Part shown: in pieces, positions 43,498 through 52,006 of the stretch | Layout: every line of letters starts with the position of its first letter | Numbering within the stretch: the stretch's first letter is position 1 | Origin: Pseudomonas psychrophila | GTDB taxonomy: Bacteria > Pseudomonadota > Gammaproteobacteria > Pseudomonadales > Pseudomonadaceae | Direction: 5' to 3' | NCBI RefSeq assembly: GCF_001043005.1 | Contig: NZ_JYKZ01000018.1 | Coordinates: 1-64,000 of the forward strand | DNA: 64,000 nucleotides | Made by a program: the position numbers and the translations under genes | The notes under the pieces: model-generated | The model's input: only the letters and a program-made list of their open reading frames with translations | What the model was told of the DNA's origin: nothing | Databases searched by the model: none

Positions 43498-44211
43498 ATG
43501 ACTGACAAGCCTAAACCACAGCCCTCGGCCGCGGCTGAAAGTGCTGATACAGCACTGCACCATATCGTTGATGGCTTTCTGCACTTTCATCACGAAATCT
43601 TCCCTGAACAAGAAGCCTTTTTCAAAAAACTCGCCACGGCACAAAGCCCGCGTGCGATGTTTATCGCCTGCGCCGATTCGCGAATCGTGCCGGAGCTGAT
43701 CACCCAAAGCGCGCCGGGTGATTTGTTCGTGACCCGCAACGTTGGCAACGTTGTGCCACCTTACGGTCAGATGAATGGTGGTGTTTCGACAGCCATCGAG
43801 TACGCGGTACTGGCACTGGGTGTGCAGCACATCATCATTTGCGGGCATTCCGATTGCGGTGCGATGCGTGCAGTGCTCAACCCCGCCAGCCTGAAAAAAA
43901 TGCCGACGGTAAAAGCCTGGTTGCATCATGTTGAAGTGGCCAAGACCATGGTGCAGGACAACTGTAACTGCGCCAACGAGGCCGAAAGCATGCACGTGCT
44001 GACCGAAGAGAACGTGATCGCCCAGTTGCAGCACTTGCGCACGCACCCGTCGGTGGCATCACGCATGGCCAACGGGCATCTGTTTATTCATGGTTGGGTG
44101 TACGACATCGAAACCAGCCAGATCAAGGCCTACGACGCCGACAAGGGCGCCTTTCTGCCACTGGATGGCACCAACCCGATCCCGAGTGCGACGCCTAAAG
44201 CGCGGTTTTAA
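43498..44211 (+). CDS. Beta-class carbonic anhydrase
   Basis: 237 residues. Zinc ligands and catalytic residues in FIACADSRIVPELI (Cys, and the Asp-Arg dyad) and CGHSDCGAMRA (His and Cys). It interconverts CO2 and bicarbonate in the cytosol, supplying bicarbonate for carboxylations. ATG at 43498; the frame starts six codons earlier at 43480, whose context is poorer. Followed by a perfect REP palindrome. Confidence 0.93.
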   Translation: MTDKPKPQPSAAAESADTALHHIVDGFLHFHHEIFPEQEAFFKKLATAQSPRAMFIACADSRIVPELITQSAPGDLFVTRNVGNVVPPYGQMNGGVSTAIEYAVLALGVQHIIICGHSDCGAMRAVLNPASLKKMPTVKAWLHHVEVAKTMVQDNCNCANEAESMHVLTEENVIAQLQHLRTHPSVASRMANGHLFIHGWVYDIETSQIKAYDADKGAFLPLDGTNPIPSATPKARF

Positions 44212-44221
44212 ACAGCATGAC

Positions 44222-44276
44222 CTGTGGGAGCGAGCCTGCTCGCGAATGGCCTTCGCGAGCAGGCTCGCTCCCACAG
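44222..44276. repeat. Perfect 55-nt REP palindrome
   Basis: CTGTGGGAGCGAGCCTGCTC plus CGCGAA, a 5-nt turn TGGCC, then the exact reverse complement: 25-bp arms with no mismatch. It is the most regular member of the GTGGGAGCGAGC family in the window, placed 10 nt after the carbonic anhydrase stop and convergent with the next gene. Confidence 0.9.
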
Positions 44277-44299
44277 CTGAAGTCTTCCTGCAACCACTG

Positions 44300-44935
44300 T
44301 TACAGCGCCAAACCAACGCCCAATTGCTTGGACAGGCATGGCCAGCGTTTCCAGGCTGCGCCGGTCTCTGGGCTGGTCAGGCGCTCGCGGTAGGCTTCGA
44401 CCGACTCCAGGGCGAAGCTCTCGTCGTTAAGCATCAGGTCAACAGCGTGATGCACGGCAGCGTCCAGCTGGTTGGCAAAGTCTTCGCCAATCAATTGATG
44501 GGCAATCAGATTGGCCACGGTCATGTCCAGCGGGATCAACGGCTGCTGGAAGTGCTTGATGTAGAGATCGTTGACCTCTTCAACCAGGCGATGCGCCAGG
44601 TAAGCCTCGTCCAGCAAACCCTCAAGCCCTTCGTGGCCAGTGAGCAGGGGCAGTGGCTGAGCAAAAAACTGTTCGGCGATTTTCAGTATCGGCTTGATTT
44701 GCGATTCGATACCGGCCTCGCGAGCGACCTCATTGGCCGCATCCAGCAGGTCGGGTACCTGGTCGATATAGGCGCTGACGAAACGCGTCATCACCAGATT
44801 GCGGTCGACTTCAGGCAGTTGAATGGCGGTGTGAAGGTGTGGCAATTGAGCGGCCAGATGCTTGGCGAGCAGGCCCGTTTCGGCCTCATGTTCTTGGGCA
44901 CGCGAGATCTGCACGCGGATGGCGGCGGTGTTCAT
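44300..44935 (-). CDS. Conserved hypothetical protein (DUF6586-like)
   Basis: 211 residues, rich in Leu, Ala, Glu and predicted to be nearly all helix (for example TRFVSAYIDQVPDLLDAANE and EAYLAHRLVEEVNDLYIK). No signal or membrane segment. Resembles a conserved Pseudomonas protein of unknown function. A good sigma-70 promoter lies upstream at 44968-44995 on the complement. No role can be assigned. Confidence 0.65.
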   Translation of the reverse strand: MNTAAIRVQISRAQEHEAETGLLAKHLAAQLPHLHTAIQLPEVDRNLVMTRFVSAYIDQVPDLLDAANEVAREAGIESQIKPILKIAEQFFAQPLPLLTGHEGLEGLLDEAYLAHRLVEEVNDLYIKHFQQPLIPLDMTVANLIAHQLIGEDFANQLDAAVHHAVDLMLNDESFALESVEAYRERLTSPETGAAWKRWPCLSKQLGVGLAL

Positions 44936-44967
44936 TGGAACTCCAGGGGGGTGCTAGGCAGGGAATT

Positions 44968-44995
44968 ACTTTAAAAGTAGCCCTCCTCAAGTCAA
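44968..44995 (-). promoter_or_regulatory. Sigma-70-like promoter for the DUF6586-like gene
   Basis: On the complement: TTGACT (44990-44995), 16 bp, TAAAGT (44968-44973), starting about 35 nt before the ATG at 44935. Confidence 0.6.
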
Positions 44996-45087
44996 GGAGT
45001 GCCTTTTTTTCAGGGGGAGTATTGTTATTCATTTTATGACCGGGCAGTGAGTGCCATTTGTCGATGGGGCTTATTTCATTGTTTTTA

Positions 45088-45124
45088 CCCCTCGCATTGC
45101 GGGGTTGGGCTCGGTGTCTATACT
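45088..45124 (+). promoter_or_regulatory. Sigma-S-like promoter of the cox operon
   Basis: TCTATACT at 45117-45124 matches the sigma-S preferred -10 (CTATACT), with TTGCGG at 45097-45102 a weak -35. A small hairpin CCCC..GCGGGG lies at 45088-45104. The leader to coxB would be about 150 nt. The rest of the 345-nt gap 44936-45280 holds only the opposite promoter; no gene seen. Confidence 0.5.
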
Positions 45125-45280
45125 CGTTTTTGTAACCGTTTTTCGATGACGCCCGACTGCTTGAGCAGACGAGGCTCGGCGGTAAGAGTTCGCAGGTTTT
45201 AAAACCGCCCCCTTGTAGCGCTGCCCGTTTCACAGATGCAGACCGGCGCAATAACAAGAAAAATAAAGGGGAGCACCGCG

Positions 45281-46405
45281 ATGCGACATCCACATCTATG
45301 GATGGGCTTGCTGTTGTGGTCAGTGTTCGGCCAGGCTCATGCGGCCTGGACCGTGAACATGTCGCCTGGGGCGACGGAAGTCAGTCATGCGGTTTTCGAC
45401 CTGCACATGATCATCTTCTGGATCTGTGTGGTGATCGGCATCATCGTCTTCGGTGCCATGTTCTGGTCGATGATCGTTCACCGCCGCTCCACCGGACAGG
45501 TGGCGGCCAAGTTTCATGAAAGCACCACGGTCGAAATTCTCTGGACCGTCATCCCCCTGGTAATCCTGATCGCGATGGCCGTGCCTGCGACCAAAACCCT
45601 CATCAATATCTACGACAGCAGTGAGTCGGATGTGGACATCCAGGTCACCGGCTATCAGTGGAAGTGGCATTACAAATACCTGGGCCAGGACGTCGAGTTC
45701 TTCAGCAACCTGTCCACTCCTGCCGATCAAATCCATAACCAGGCCCCCAAGGGCGAGCATTACCTGCTCGAAGTCGATGAGCCGCTGGTGCTGCCCATTG
45801 GCGCCAAAGTGCGGTTTTTGGTGACCTCGGCTGACGTTATCCACTCCTGGTGGGTACCTGCCTTTGCGGTCAAGCGTGACGCCATTCCGGGCTTTATCAA
45901 CGAGGCCTGGACCCGGGTCGAGAAGCCCGGGATCTATCGGGGTCAATGCGCCGAGCTGTGCGGCAAGGACCACGGGTTTATGCCGATTGTGGTCGATGTC
46001 AAAACTCGTGCGGACTACGACACCTGGCTGACCGAGCGCAAGGCCCAGGCTGCACAGCTCAAGGAGCTGACCAGCAAGGAATGGACCCTCGACGAGCTGG
46101 TGGCCCGTGGGGACAAGGTCTATCACACCGCCTGCGTGGCCTGTCACCAGGCCGAAGGCCAGGGGCTGCCGCCCATGTTCCCTGCGCTCAAGGGCTCGCC
46201 GATTGCCATCGGCCCAGCCGCCGATCACCTGCACCGCGTGTATTTCGGCAAGCCGGGCACGGCCATGGCCGCCTTCGGCAAGCAGCTGTCCGAAGTCGAT
46301 ATCGCCGCCGTCGTGACCTATGAACGCAACGCCTGGGGCAACAACAAGGGCGACATGGTGACGCCAAAAGACGTGCTGGCGCTCAAACAGGCGCAAGGCA
46401 AGTGA
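45281..46405 (+). CDS. coxB: Cytochrome c oxidase (aa3) subunit II with fused cytochrome c domain
   Basis: 374 residues. Signal (VFGQAHAA), two membrane helices, then the CuA cupredoxin with HSWWVPAFAVKRDAIPGF and the copper ligands in GQCAELCGKDHGFM. A C-terminal cytochrome c domain has CVACH (about residue 288) and a Met in PGTAMAAF as heme ligand. It accepts electrons from cytochrome c and passes them to subunit I. GGGGAG 9 nt before ATG 45281. First gene of a nine-gene operon to 53525. Confidence 0.97.
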   Translation: MRHPHLWMGLLLWSVFGQAHAAWTVNMSPGATEVSHAVFDLHMIIFWICVVIGIIVFGAMFWSMIVHRRSTGQVAAKFHESTTVEILWTVIPLVILIAMAVPATKTLINIYDSSESDVDIQVTGYQWKWHYKYLGQDVEFFSNLSTPADQIHNQAPKGEHYLLEVDEPLVLPIGAKVRFLVTSADVIHSWWVPAFAVKRDAIPGFINEAWTRVEKPGIYRGQCAELCGKDHGFMPIVVDVKTRADYDTWLTERKAQAAQLKELTSKEWTLDELVARGDKVYHTACVACHQAEGQGLPPMFPALKGSPIAIGPAADHLHRVYFGKPGTAMAAFGKQLSEVDIAAVVTYERNAWGNNKGDMVTPKDVLALKQAQGK

Positions 46406-46487
46406 GCCGCTCAGTGATGTGCGCACGCGACGGTCGGGGGCAATCTGCCGCCGGCTTCTTGGTCCAGCTGTTAGCAGGAGTCAGGAC

Positions 46488-48077
46488 ATGAGTGCTGTTA
46501 TCGATGACCACGGACATGCAGACGGTCAGGCCCATGGTCCGGCCAAAGGCCTGATGCGCTGGGTGTTGACTACAAACCATAAAGACATCGGCACCTTGTA
46601 CCTGTGGTTCAGCTTCTGCATGTTCCTGCTCGGCGGTTCGTTCGCCATGGTCATTCGCGCCGAGCTGTTCCAGCCCGGTCTGCAGATTGTGGCTCCGGCC
46701 TTTTTCAACCAGATGACCACCATGCATGGGCTGATCATGGTGTTCGGCGCGGTGATGCCGGCGTTCGTCGGCCTGGCCAACTGGATGATTCCGTTGATGA
46801 TCGGCGCACCCGACATGGCCTTGCCGAGGATGAACAACTTCAGCTTCTGGCTGCTCCCCGCAGCGTTCCTGCTGCTGATTTCGACCTTGTTTACTGCAGG
46901 CGGCGGGCCAAATTTCGGCTGGACGTTCTATGCGCCGCTGTCCACAACGTATGCACCCGAAAGCGTAACGTTCTTCATATTTGCTATTCATTTGATGGGC
47001 ATTAGTTCGATCATGGGCGCGATTAACGTGATCGCCACCATCCTCAATCTGCGTGCCCCCGGCATGACCTTGATGAAAATGCCGCTGTTTGTCTGGACCT
47101 GGCTGATCACGGCTTTTTTGCTGATCGCAGTAATGCCCGTGCTGGCAGGCGTGGTGACCATGATGTTGATGGACATTCACTTCGGCACCAGTTTTTTTAA
47201 CGCGGCAGGGGGAGGGGACCCGGTCTTGTTCCAGCATGTGTTCTGGTTCTTCGGCCATCCCGAGGTCTACATCATGATCCTGCCGGCATTCGGTGCTGTG
47301 AGCGCGATCATTCCGACCTTCTCGCGCAAGCCCTTGTTCGGCTACACCTCGATGGTCTACGCCACGGCCAGCATCGCGTTCCTGTCGTTCATCGTGTGGG
47401 CACACCACATGTTTGTGGTCGGGATCCCCTTGGTTGGCGAGCTGTTCTTCATGTACGCAACGTTACTGATTGCGGTGCCGACCGGGGTCAAGGTGTTCAA
47501 CTGGGCCAGCACCATGTGGCAAGGCTCGCTGACCTTTGAAACACCCATGCTGTTCGCCGTGGCCTTTGTGATTCTGTTCACCATTGGCGGGTTTTCCGGG
47601 TTGATGCTGGCCATTGCCCCTGCGGACTTCCAGTACCACGACACCTATTTTGTGGTGGCGCATTTCCACTATGTGCTGGTGCCGGGGGCAATCTTCGGGA
47701 TCTTCGCCTCGACCTACTACTGGCTGCCGAAATGGACCGGCCACATGTACGACGAAACCTTGGGCAAGCTGCATTTCTGGCTGTCGTTTGTGGGCATGAA
47801 CCTGACCTTCTTCCCGATGCACTTTGTGGGCCTTGCGGGCATGCCGCGACGGATCCCGGACTACAACCTGCAATTTTCTGACTTCAACATGGTGTCGTCG
47901 ATTGGCGGATTCATGTTCGGTGCAACGCAGTTTCTGTTCCTGTTTATCGTCATTAAATGCATTCGCGGCGGCCCGAAAGCACCGGCCAAGCCGTGGGACG
48001 GTGCCGAAGGCCTGGAGTGGAGCGTGCCTTCACCGGCGCCGTATCACACCTTTACAACGCCGCCGGAGATCAAGTGA
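46488..48077 (+). CDS. coxA: Cytochrome c oxidase (aa3) subunit I
   Basis: 529 residues, 12 membrane helices. Heme a ligand His in TTMHGLIMVFG, the His-Tyr cross-link motif in WFFGHPEVYIMILP, CuB ligands WAHHMF, and the heme a3/a pair in VVAHFHYVLVPG. Tyr in HPEVY and the Lys/Thr channel region mark an A-type proton-pumping oxidase. N-terminal TTNHKDIGTLYLWF is typical. ATG at 46488, 82 nt after coxB, preceded by GCAGGAG. Confidence 0.98.
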   Translation: MSAVIDDHGHADGQAHGPAKGLMRWVLTTNHKDIGTLYLWFSFCMFLLGGSFAMVIRAELFQPGLQIVAPAFFNQMTTMHGLIMVFGAVMPAFVGLANWMIPLMIGAPDMALPRMNNFSFWLLPAAFLLLISTLFTAGGGPNFGWTFYAPLSTTYAPESVTFFIFAIHLMGISSIMGAINVIATILNLRAPGMTLMKMPLFVWTWLITAFLLIAVMPVLAGVVTMMLMDIHFGTSFFNAAGGGDPVLFQHVFWFFGHPEVYIMILPAFGAVSAIIPTFSRKPLFGYTSMVYATASIAFLSFIVWAHHMFVVGIPLVGELFFMYATLLIAVPTGVKVFNWASTMWQGSLTFETPMLFAVAFVILFTIGGFSGLMLAIAPADFQYHDTYFVVAHFHYVLVPGAIFGIFASTYYWLPKWTGHMYDETLGKLHFWLSFVGMNLTFFPMHFVGLAGMPRRIPDYNLQFSDFNMVSSIGGFMFGATQFLFLFIVIKCIRGGPKAPAKPWDGAEGLEWSVPSPAPYHTFTTPPEIK

Positions 48078-48082
48078 ACATC

Positions 48083-48140
48083 CAAAAGCTCCTCACCCCA
48101 ACCCTCTCCCTTTGGGAGAGGCCTAGGGTGAGGGGCTTTT
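48083..48140. repeat. Palindromic CTCACCC/GGGTGAGG repeat, copy 3, inside the cox operon
   Basis: AAAAGCTCCTCACCCCAACC continues through CTCTCCC, TTT, GGGAGAGG, and GGGTGAGGGGCTTTT. It lies between coxA and ctaG; as the longest hairpin in the operon it may attenuate read-through or mark a processing point. Confidence 0.7.
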
Positions 48141-48159
48141 GCTCTAGAGGAGATTGGGT

Positions 48160-48732
48160 GTGAACAACTCAAAGCCGATCAAACGCCTGGTCCTGCGCCT
48201 GTCATTGATGGTGGTGGTGATGTTCGCCTTCGGCTTCGCACTGGTGCCGATTTACGACGTGATGTGCAGGGCCTTCGGTATCAACGGCAAAACCGCCGGG
48301 CAGTACGAAGGTGAGCAAGTGGTGGACCCGAGTCGTCAGGTGAAGGTGCAGTTTTTGTCTACCAATGCCATCGACATGGTGTGGGAGTTTTACCCCAAGG
48401 GCGATCAGTTAGTGGTCAACCCGGGCTCGGTCAACGAGATGGTCTTTGTGGCCTACAACCCCACCGACCACCCCATGTCGGCGCAAGCGGTGCCGAGTAT
48501 TTCTCCCGCTGAAGCGGCCCAGTACTTTCACAAAACCGAGTGTTTTTGCTTTACCCAACAGGTGCTGCAACCGGGTGAACGGATCGAAATGCCGATGCGC
48601 TTTATCGTCGATCGGGCCATGCCCAAGGATGTGAAACACCTGACGCTGGCTTACACGCTGTTCGACATCACCGCTCGCCATCCGCCCGTCGCCGCTATCG
48701 CTGGCAAGGACGCTGACCAGCCTTCCCGATAA
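48160..48732 (+). CDS. ctaG: Cytochrome c oxidase assembly protein CtaG/Cox11
   Basis: 190 residues from GTG 48160, selected because AGAGGAG sits 7 nt upstream; the frame also has a TTG at 48154. One N-terminal membrane helix (LRLSLMVVVMFAFGFALVPI) and a periplasmic domain with the copper motif ECFCFTQQ. It delivers copper to the CuB centre of subunit I. It is 12 nt before coxC. Confidence 0.95.
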   Translation: MNNSKPIKRLVLRLSLMVVVMFAFGFALVPIYDVMCRAFGINGKTAGQYEGEQVVDPSRQVKVQFLSTNAIDMVWEFYPKGDQLVVNPGSVNEMVFVAYNPTDHPMSAQAVPSISPAEAAQYFHKTECFCFTQQVLQPGERIEMPMRFIVDRAMPKDVKHLTLAYTLFDITARHPPVAAIAGKDADQPSR

Positions 48733-48744
48733 GGAGAAAGCCCC

Positions 48745-49632
48745 ATGGCAACTCACGATCAGTACTACGTCCCGGCGCAAAGCAAGTGGCCGATCATTGC
48801 CACGATAGGCTTGCTGGTCACGGTGTATGGCCTGGGAACCTGGTTCAACGATCTGAAGGCGGTGCGGCCGGAATCCCATGGGCCGCTGATCTTCTTTGTC
48901 GGTGCCTTGATCGTCGCCTACATGATGTTTGGCTGGTTCGCAGCGGTCATCAAGGAGAGTCGTGCCGGGCTCTACAGCGCTCAACTAGACCGCTCGTTTC
49001 GCTGGGGCATGACCTGGTTTATTTTTTCCGAGGTGATGTTCTTTCTCGCGTTTTTTGGTGCGCTGTTTTACGTACGCCACTTTGCGGGCCCTTGGCTGGG
49101 GGGCGAAGGCAGCAAGGGGGTAGCGCACATGTTGTGGCCTGACTTTCAATTTACCTGGCCGCTGCTGCACACCCCCGATCCAGCCCTTTACCCGCCGCCC
49201 AAAGGCACTATCAGCCCTTGGGGCTTGCCACTGCTGAACACGGTGTTGCTGGTCAGCTCCAGCATCACGCTCACCATCGCCCACTTCGCACTGAACAAGG
49301 GTCATCGAGGTGCATTGAAGTTCTGGTTGGGAGTGACGGTGCTGCTGGGCGTCGGCTTTCTGGGGTTCCAGGCCGAAGAATATGTCCACGCGTACAAGGA
49401 ACTGGGACTCACCCTTGGCTCAGGGATCTACGGCGCGACGTTCTTTATGCTCACCGGTTTTCACGGGGCCCACGTCACCATTGGTGCGCTGATTTTGTTG
49501 ATTATGCTGATTCGTATCATGCGGGGGCATTTCACTGCCGAGCACCAGTTCGGCTTTCAGGCCGCGACGTGGTATTGGCATTTTGTGGACGTGGTCTGGC
49601 TCGGTCTGTTCTTGTTTGTTTACGTAATATGA
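48745..49632 (+). CDS. coxC: Cytochrome c oxidase subunit III
   Basis: 295 residues with seven membrane helices. SEVMFFLAFFGALFYVRHF and the C-terminal YGATFFMLTGFHGAHV plus WYWHFVDVVWLGLFLFVYV are diagnostic. It stabilises the A-type oxidase and its proton uptake. 12 nt after ctaG. The next gene (SURF1) starts 7 nt after its stop, with no room for the small DUF2909 gene seen at this place in P. aeruginosa. Confidence 0.97.
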   Translation: MATHDQYYVPAQSKWPIIATIGLLVTVYGLGTWFNDLKAVRPESHGPLIFFVGALIVAYMMFGWFAAVIKESRAGLYSAQLDRSFRWGMTWFIFSEVMFFLAFFGALFYVRHFAGPWLGGEGSKGVAHMLWPDFQFTWPLLHTPDPALYPPPKGTISPWGLPLLNTVLLVSSSITLTIAHFALNKGHRGALKFWLGVTVLLGVGFLGFQAEEYVHAYKELGLTLGSGIYGATFFMLTGFHGAHVTIGALILLIMLIRIMRGHFTAEHQFGFQAATWYWHFVDVVWLGLFLFVYVI

Positions 49633-49639
49633 GCCGGTC

Positions 49640-50377
49640 ATGACGCGCTTTCGCCCCGGTATCGCGCCGACTTTGGTGGTGTTGGCGTTGCTGCCGTTAC
49701 TGGTGTTTTTGGGGTTCTGGCAGCTCGGTCGCGGTGAGCAAAAACGTGTGCTGCTCGACAGTTACGCCGAACGCCAGATGGCCGCGCCGGTGACGGTTGG
49801 GCAACTGTTGACCCTTGACGACCCGGCCTTTCGGCGCGTGCAGTTGCGCGGGCATTTCGATGGGCAGCACAGCCTGCTGCTGGACAACCGTGTACGCGAC
49901 GGCAAGGTCGGCGTCGAGCTGCTGCAACCGTTTCAGGATCAGGCCAGCGGGCAGTGGCTGTTGCTCAACCGCGGCTGGCTGCCGTGGCCGAGTCGCCAGA
50001 CGCCGCCCGTGTTCAGTACCCCCGAACACATACTGGATGTCCAGGCCTGGGTCTATGAGTCTCCGGGCGCGCCCTTTCAGTTACACGCCGATCCGTCGGA
50101 CGCGCCCTGGCCACGGCTGGTGACGGCAGTGACCCCTGACAAATTGTGGGTCGAGCTAAGCCGCGAAGGCTTTGCCAAAGAGGTGCGCATCGCTCCGGGC
50201 CCCGCAGCGTATCAGGCCGACTGGCCGCTGATCTCCACGGGCATGGGCCCGGAGAAACACACCGCTTATGCCGTGCAGTGGTTCGCGATGGCGCTGGCCT
50301 TGCTCGGTCTTTATCTGTACCTCGGTTGGCACACTGCTCAGGAGAAACGCCATGGGAACGGCCATCAATCAGCCTGA
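49640..50377 (+). CDS. SURF1-family oxidase assembly protein
   Basis: 245 residues with one membrane helix at each end: LVVLALLPLLVFLGFWQLGR near the start and AVQWFAMALALLGLYLYLGW near the end, with a periplasmic core carrying LLLNRGWLPWPSRQ. SURF1 proteins help insert heme a into subunit I. The C-terminus overlaps the next gene by 26 nt. Confidence 0.93.
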   Translation: MTRFRPGIAPTLVVLALLPLLVFLGFWQLGRGEQKRVLLDSYAERQMAAPVTVGQLLTLDDPAFRRVQLRGHFDGQHSLLLDNRVRDGKVGVELLQPFQDQASGQWLLLNRGWLPWPSRQTPPVFSTPEHILDVQAWVYESPGAPFQLHADPSDAPWPRLVTAVTPDKLWVELSREGFAKEVRIAPGPAAYQADWPLISTGMGPEKHTAYAVQWFAMALALLGLYLYLGWHTAQEKRHGNGHQSA

Positions 50378-50945
50378 TATCGCACGCGTCCCGTCCCCGG
50401 CTGCACGTCGGCGCGGGCGGTTGCAACTGATCCTTATTTTGCTGCTTACCGTTGGCCCCATGGTGTTGGCCACGGGCATGTACAAACTCAAATTCTGGGT
50501 GCCCGACAGCCGTAGCTATCACGGTGAGCTGATCGGCGACGGGCAAACCCGGGCCGCCCTTGGGGTAGCTGCCGATGAGCAGCGCTGGCAATTGCTGGTG
50601 ACCGCGCCACAAGCCTGCGCAGCGGATTGTCAGCAACTGGTGTATCTGGCCCGCCAACTGCAAATCGGTCTGGGCCGCGATGCCTCCCGTGCCAGCCACG
50701 GGCTGGCGGTTGCACAGCCTGTAGACCCGGCCTACGCGGCCAAACTTCAACTCGAATACCCGCAGTTACAGCGCTACAGCCTGGACGTGCCGACTTATAC
50801 ACAGGGCGCCGAGGGCAACGGTGCCGCGCAACTGTGGATCATCGACCCCCACGGCAATCTGGTGCTGCGCTACGGCCCCGGGGTTATCGGCAAGGACGTG
50901 CTCAACGATCTGCGCCTCCTGCTCAAGCTGTCCAATATCGGATAG
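50352..50945 (+). CDS. Sco-like thioredoxin-fold protein of the cox operon, lacking the copper-ligand His
   Basis: 197 residues. One N-terminal membrane helix (LQLILILLLTVGPMVLATG), then a periplasmic thioredoxin-type domain with C89-A-A-D-C93, the Sco spacing CxxxC, and the late strand QLWIIDPHGNLVLRYGPG. Where Sco/SenC (52890-53525) has its copper His four residues before the matching Leu (His174), this protein has Gly157. It probably cannot bind copper the Sco way and could be a thiol reductase for CuA. ATG 50352 after GGAG; overlaps the SURF1 gene. Confidence 0.75.
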   Translation: MGTAINQPDIARVPSPAARRRGRLQLILILLLTVGPMVLATGMYKLKFWVPDSRSYHGELIGDGQTRAALGVAADEQRWQLLVTAPQACAADCQQLVYLARQLQIGLGRDASRASHGLAVAQPVDPAYAAKLQLEYPQLQRYSLDVPTYTQGAEGNGAAQLWIIDPHGNLVLRYGPGVIGKDVLNDLRLLLKLSNIG

Positions 50946-50956
50946 AGGGCTATGTC

Positions 50957-52006
50957 ATGGCCAAAGCTGGATTTCGCCTCGCGTTGTTTGCCACCCTGCT
51001 GGCGCTGGTGGTGGTGCTGCTCGGCGCCTACACCCGCCTGACCCACGCCGGGCTCGGCTGCCCGGACTGGCCCGGTTGCTACGGCTTTATCAGCGTGCCT
51101 AAGACCGAGGCTCAACTGGCTCACGCTGAACTGCACTTTCCCGATACGCCCGTGGAGGCCGACAAGGGCTGGAGTGAGATGACCCATCGTTATTTCGCCG
51201 GCACCTTGGGCTTATTGATTGTGCTGCTGGCGGCGCGGGCGTGGCGGCAACGTCGTTTGCCGGATCAACCGCTCAAGCTGCCGTTGTTCATTTTACTGGT
51301 GGTGATCGCCCAGGCGGCTTTTGGCATGTGGACGGTAACGCTCAAATTGTGGCCGCAGGTTGTTACGGGGCATTTACTGGGCGGCTTTGCAACTTTGAGC
51401 CTGTTGTTTTTATTGACCCTGCGCCTTTCTGGCGTATTGCCAGCGCTGGCCGTACCGCGTCGCTTGCAGCGTTGGGCCACCGCCGGGTTAGTGCTGGCGA
51501 TCATGCAAATCGCGCTCGGGGGCTGGGTCAGCTCAAACTATGCCGCCGTGGCCTGTGTCGACGTACCGACCTGTCACGGCCAATGGTGGCCCGAGGCTGA
51601 TTTCGCCAATGGTTTTCATCTGACCCAGCACATCGGCCCCAACTACCTTGGCGGGCAACTGGACAGTGAAGCCCGCACGGCGATCCATCTGACCCACCGA
51701 CTTGGCGCGTTGTTGCTGACGCTGGTGCTGCTAGGCCTGGCCTGGCAGTTGCGCAGGGTAGGCATGACCCGCCTGGCGGGGTTACTGCTGGTGGCGCTGG
51801 CGGTGCAAGTCAGTCTGGGGCTCAGCAATGTAGTGTTTGGTTTGCCACTGGTGGTGGCGGTGGCACACAACGCCGGTGGCGCGGCGTTATTGCTCACGCT
51901 GGTGCTGGTCAATTACCACGCGCGTACGGCACTGGTCAGAGTCAGGGCCCCGCGCTTTGCCCGCTGGACCTTCAGCCTTAAAGGAGAACAGCCGTGGCGA
52001 CCTTGA
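50957..52006 (+). CDS. ctaA: Heme A synthase (CtaA/COX15)
   Basis: 349 residues with about eight membrane helices. The N-terminal LLGAYTRLTHAGLGCPDWPGCYG is the COX15/CtaA signature; conserved His occur in EMTHRYFAG, VTGHLLGGF, FHLTQHIG, IHLTHRLGA and VVAVAHNAGG. A Cys pair in VACVDVPTCHG is present. It oxidises heme O to heme A for the aa3 oxidase. ATG at 50957 with AGAGGG upstream. It overlaps cyoE by 13 nt. Confidence 0.95.
   Translation: MAKAGFRLALFATLLALVVVLLGAYTRLTHAGLGCPDWPGCYGFISVPKTEAQLAHAELHFPDTPVEADKGWSEMTHRYFAGTLGLLIVLLAARAWRQRRLPDQPLKLPLFILLVVIAQAAFGMWTVTLKLWPQVVTGHLLGGFATLSLLFLLTLRLSGVLPALAVPRRLQRWATAGLVLAIMQIALGGWVSSNYAAVACVDVPTCHGQWWPEADFANGFHLTQHIGPNYLGGQLDSEARTAIHLTHRLGALLLTLVLLGLAWQLRRVGMTRLAGLLLVALAVQVSLGLSNVVFGLPLVVAVAHNAGGAALLLTLVLVNYHARTALVRVRAPRFARWTFSLKGEQPWRP

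Noticed and set aside
42838..44046. Antisense open frame (402 codons) opposite DUF523 and carbonic anhydrase
   Set aside because: Covers two well-supported genes and an intergenic gap; composition is that of an antisense frame.
45320..46426. Antisense open frame opposite coxB
   Set aside because: Asp/His/Gly-rich antisense composition; coxB is certain.
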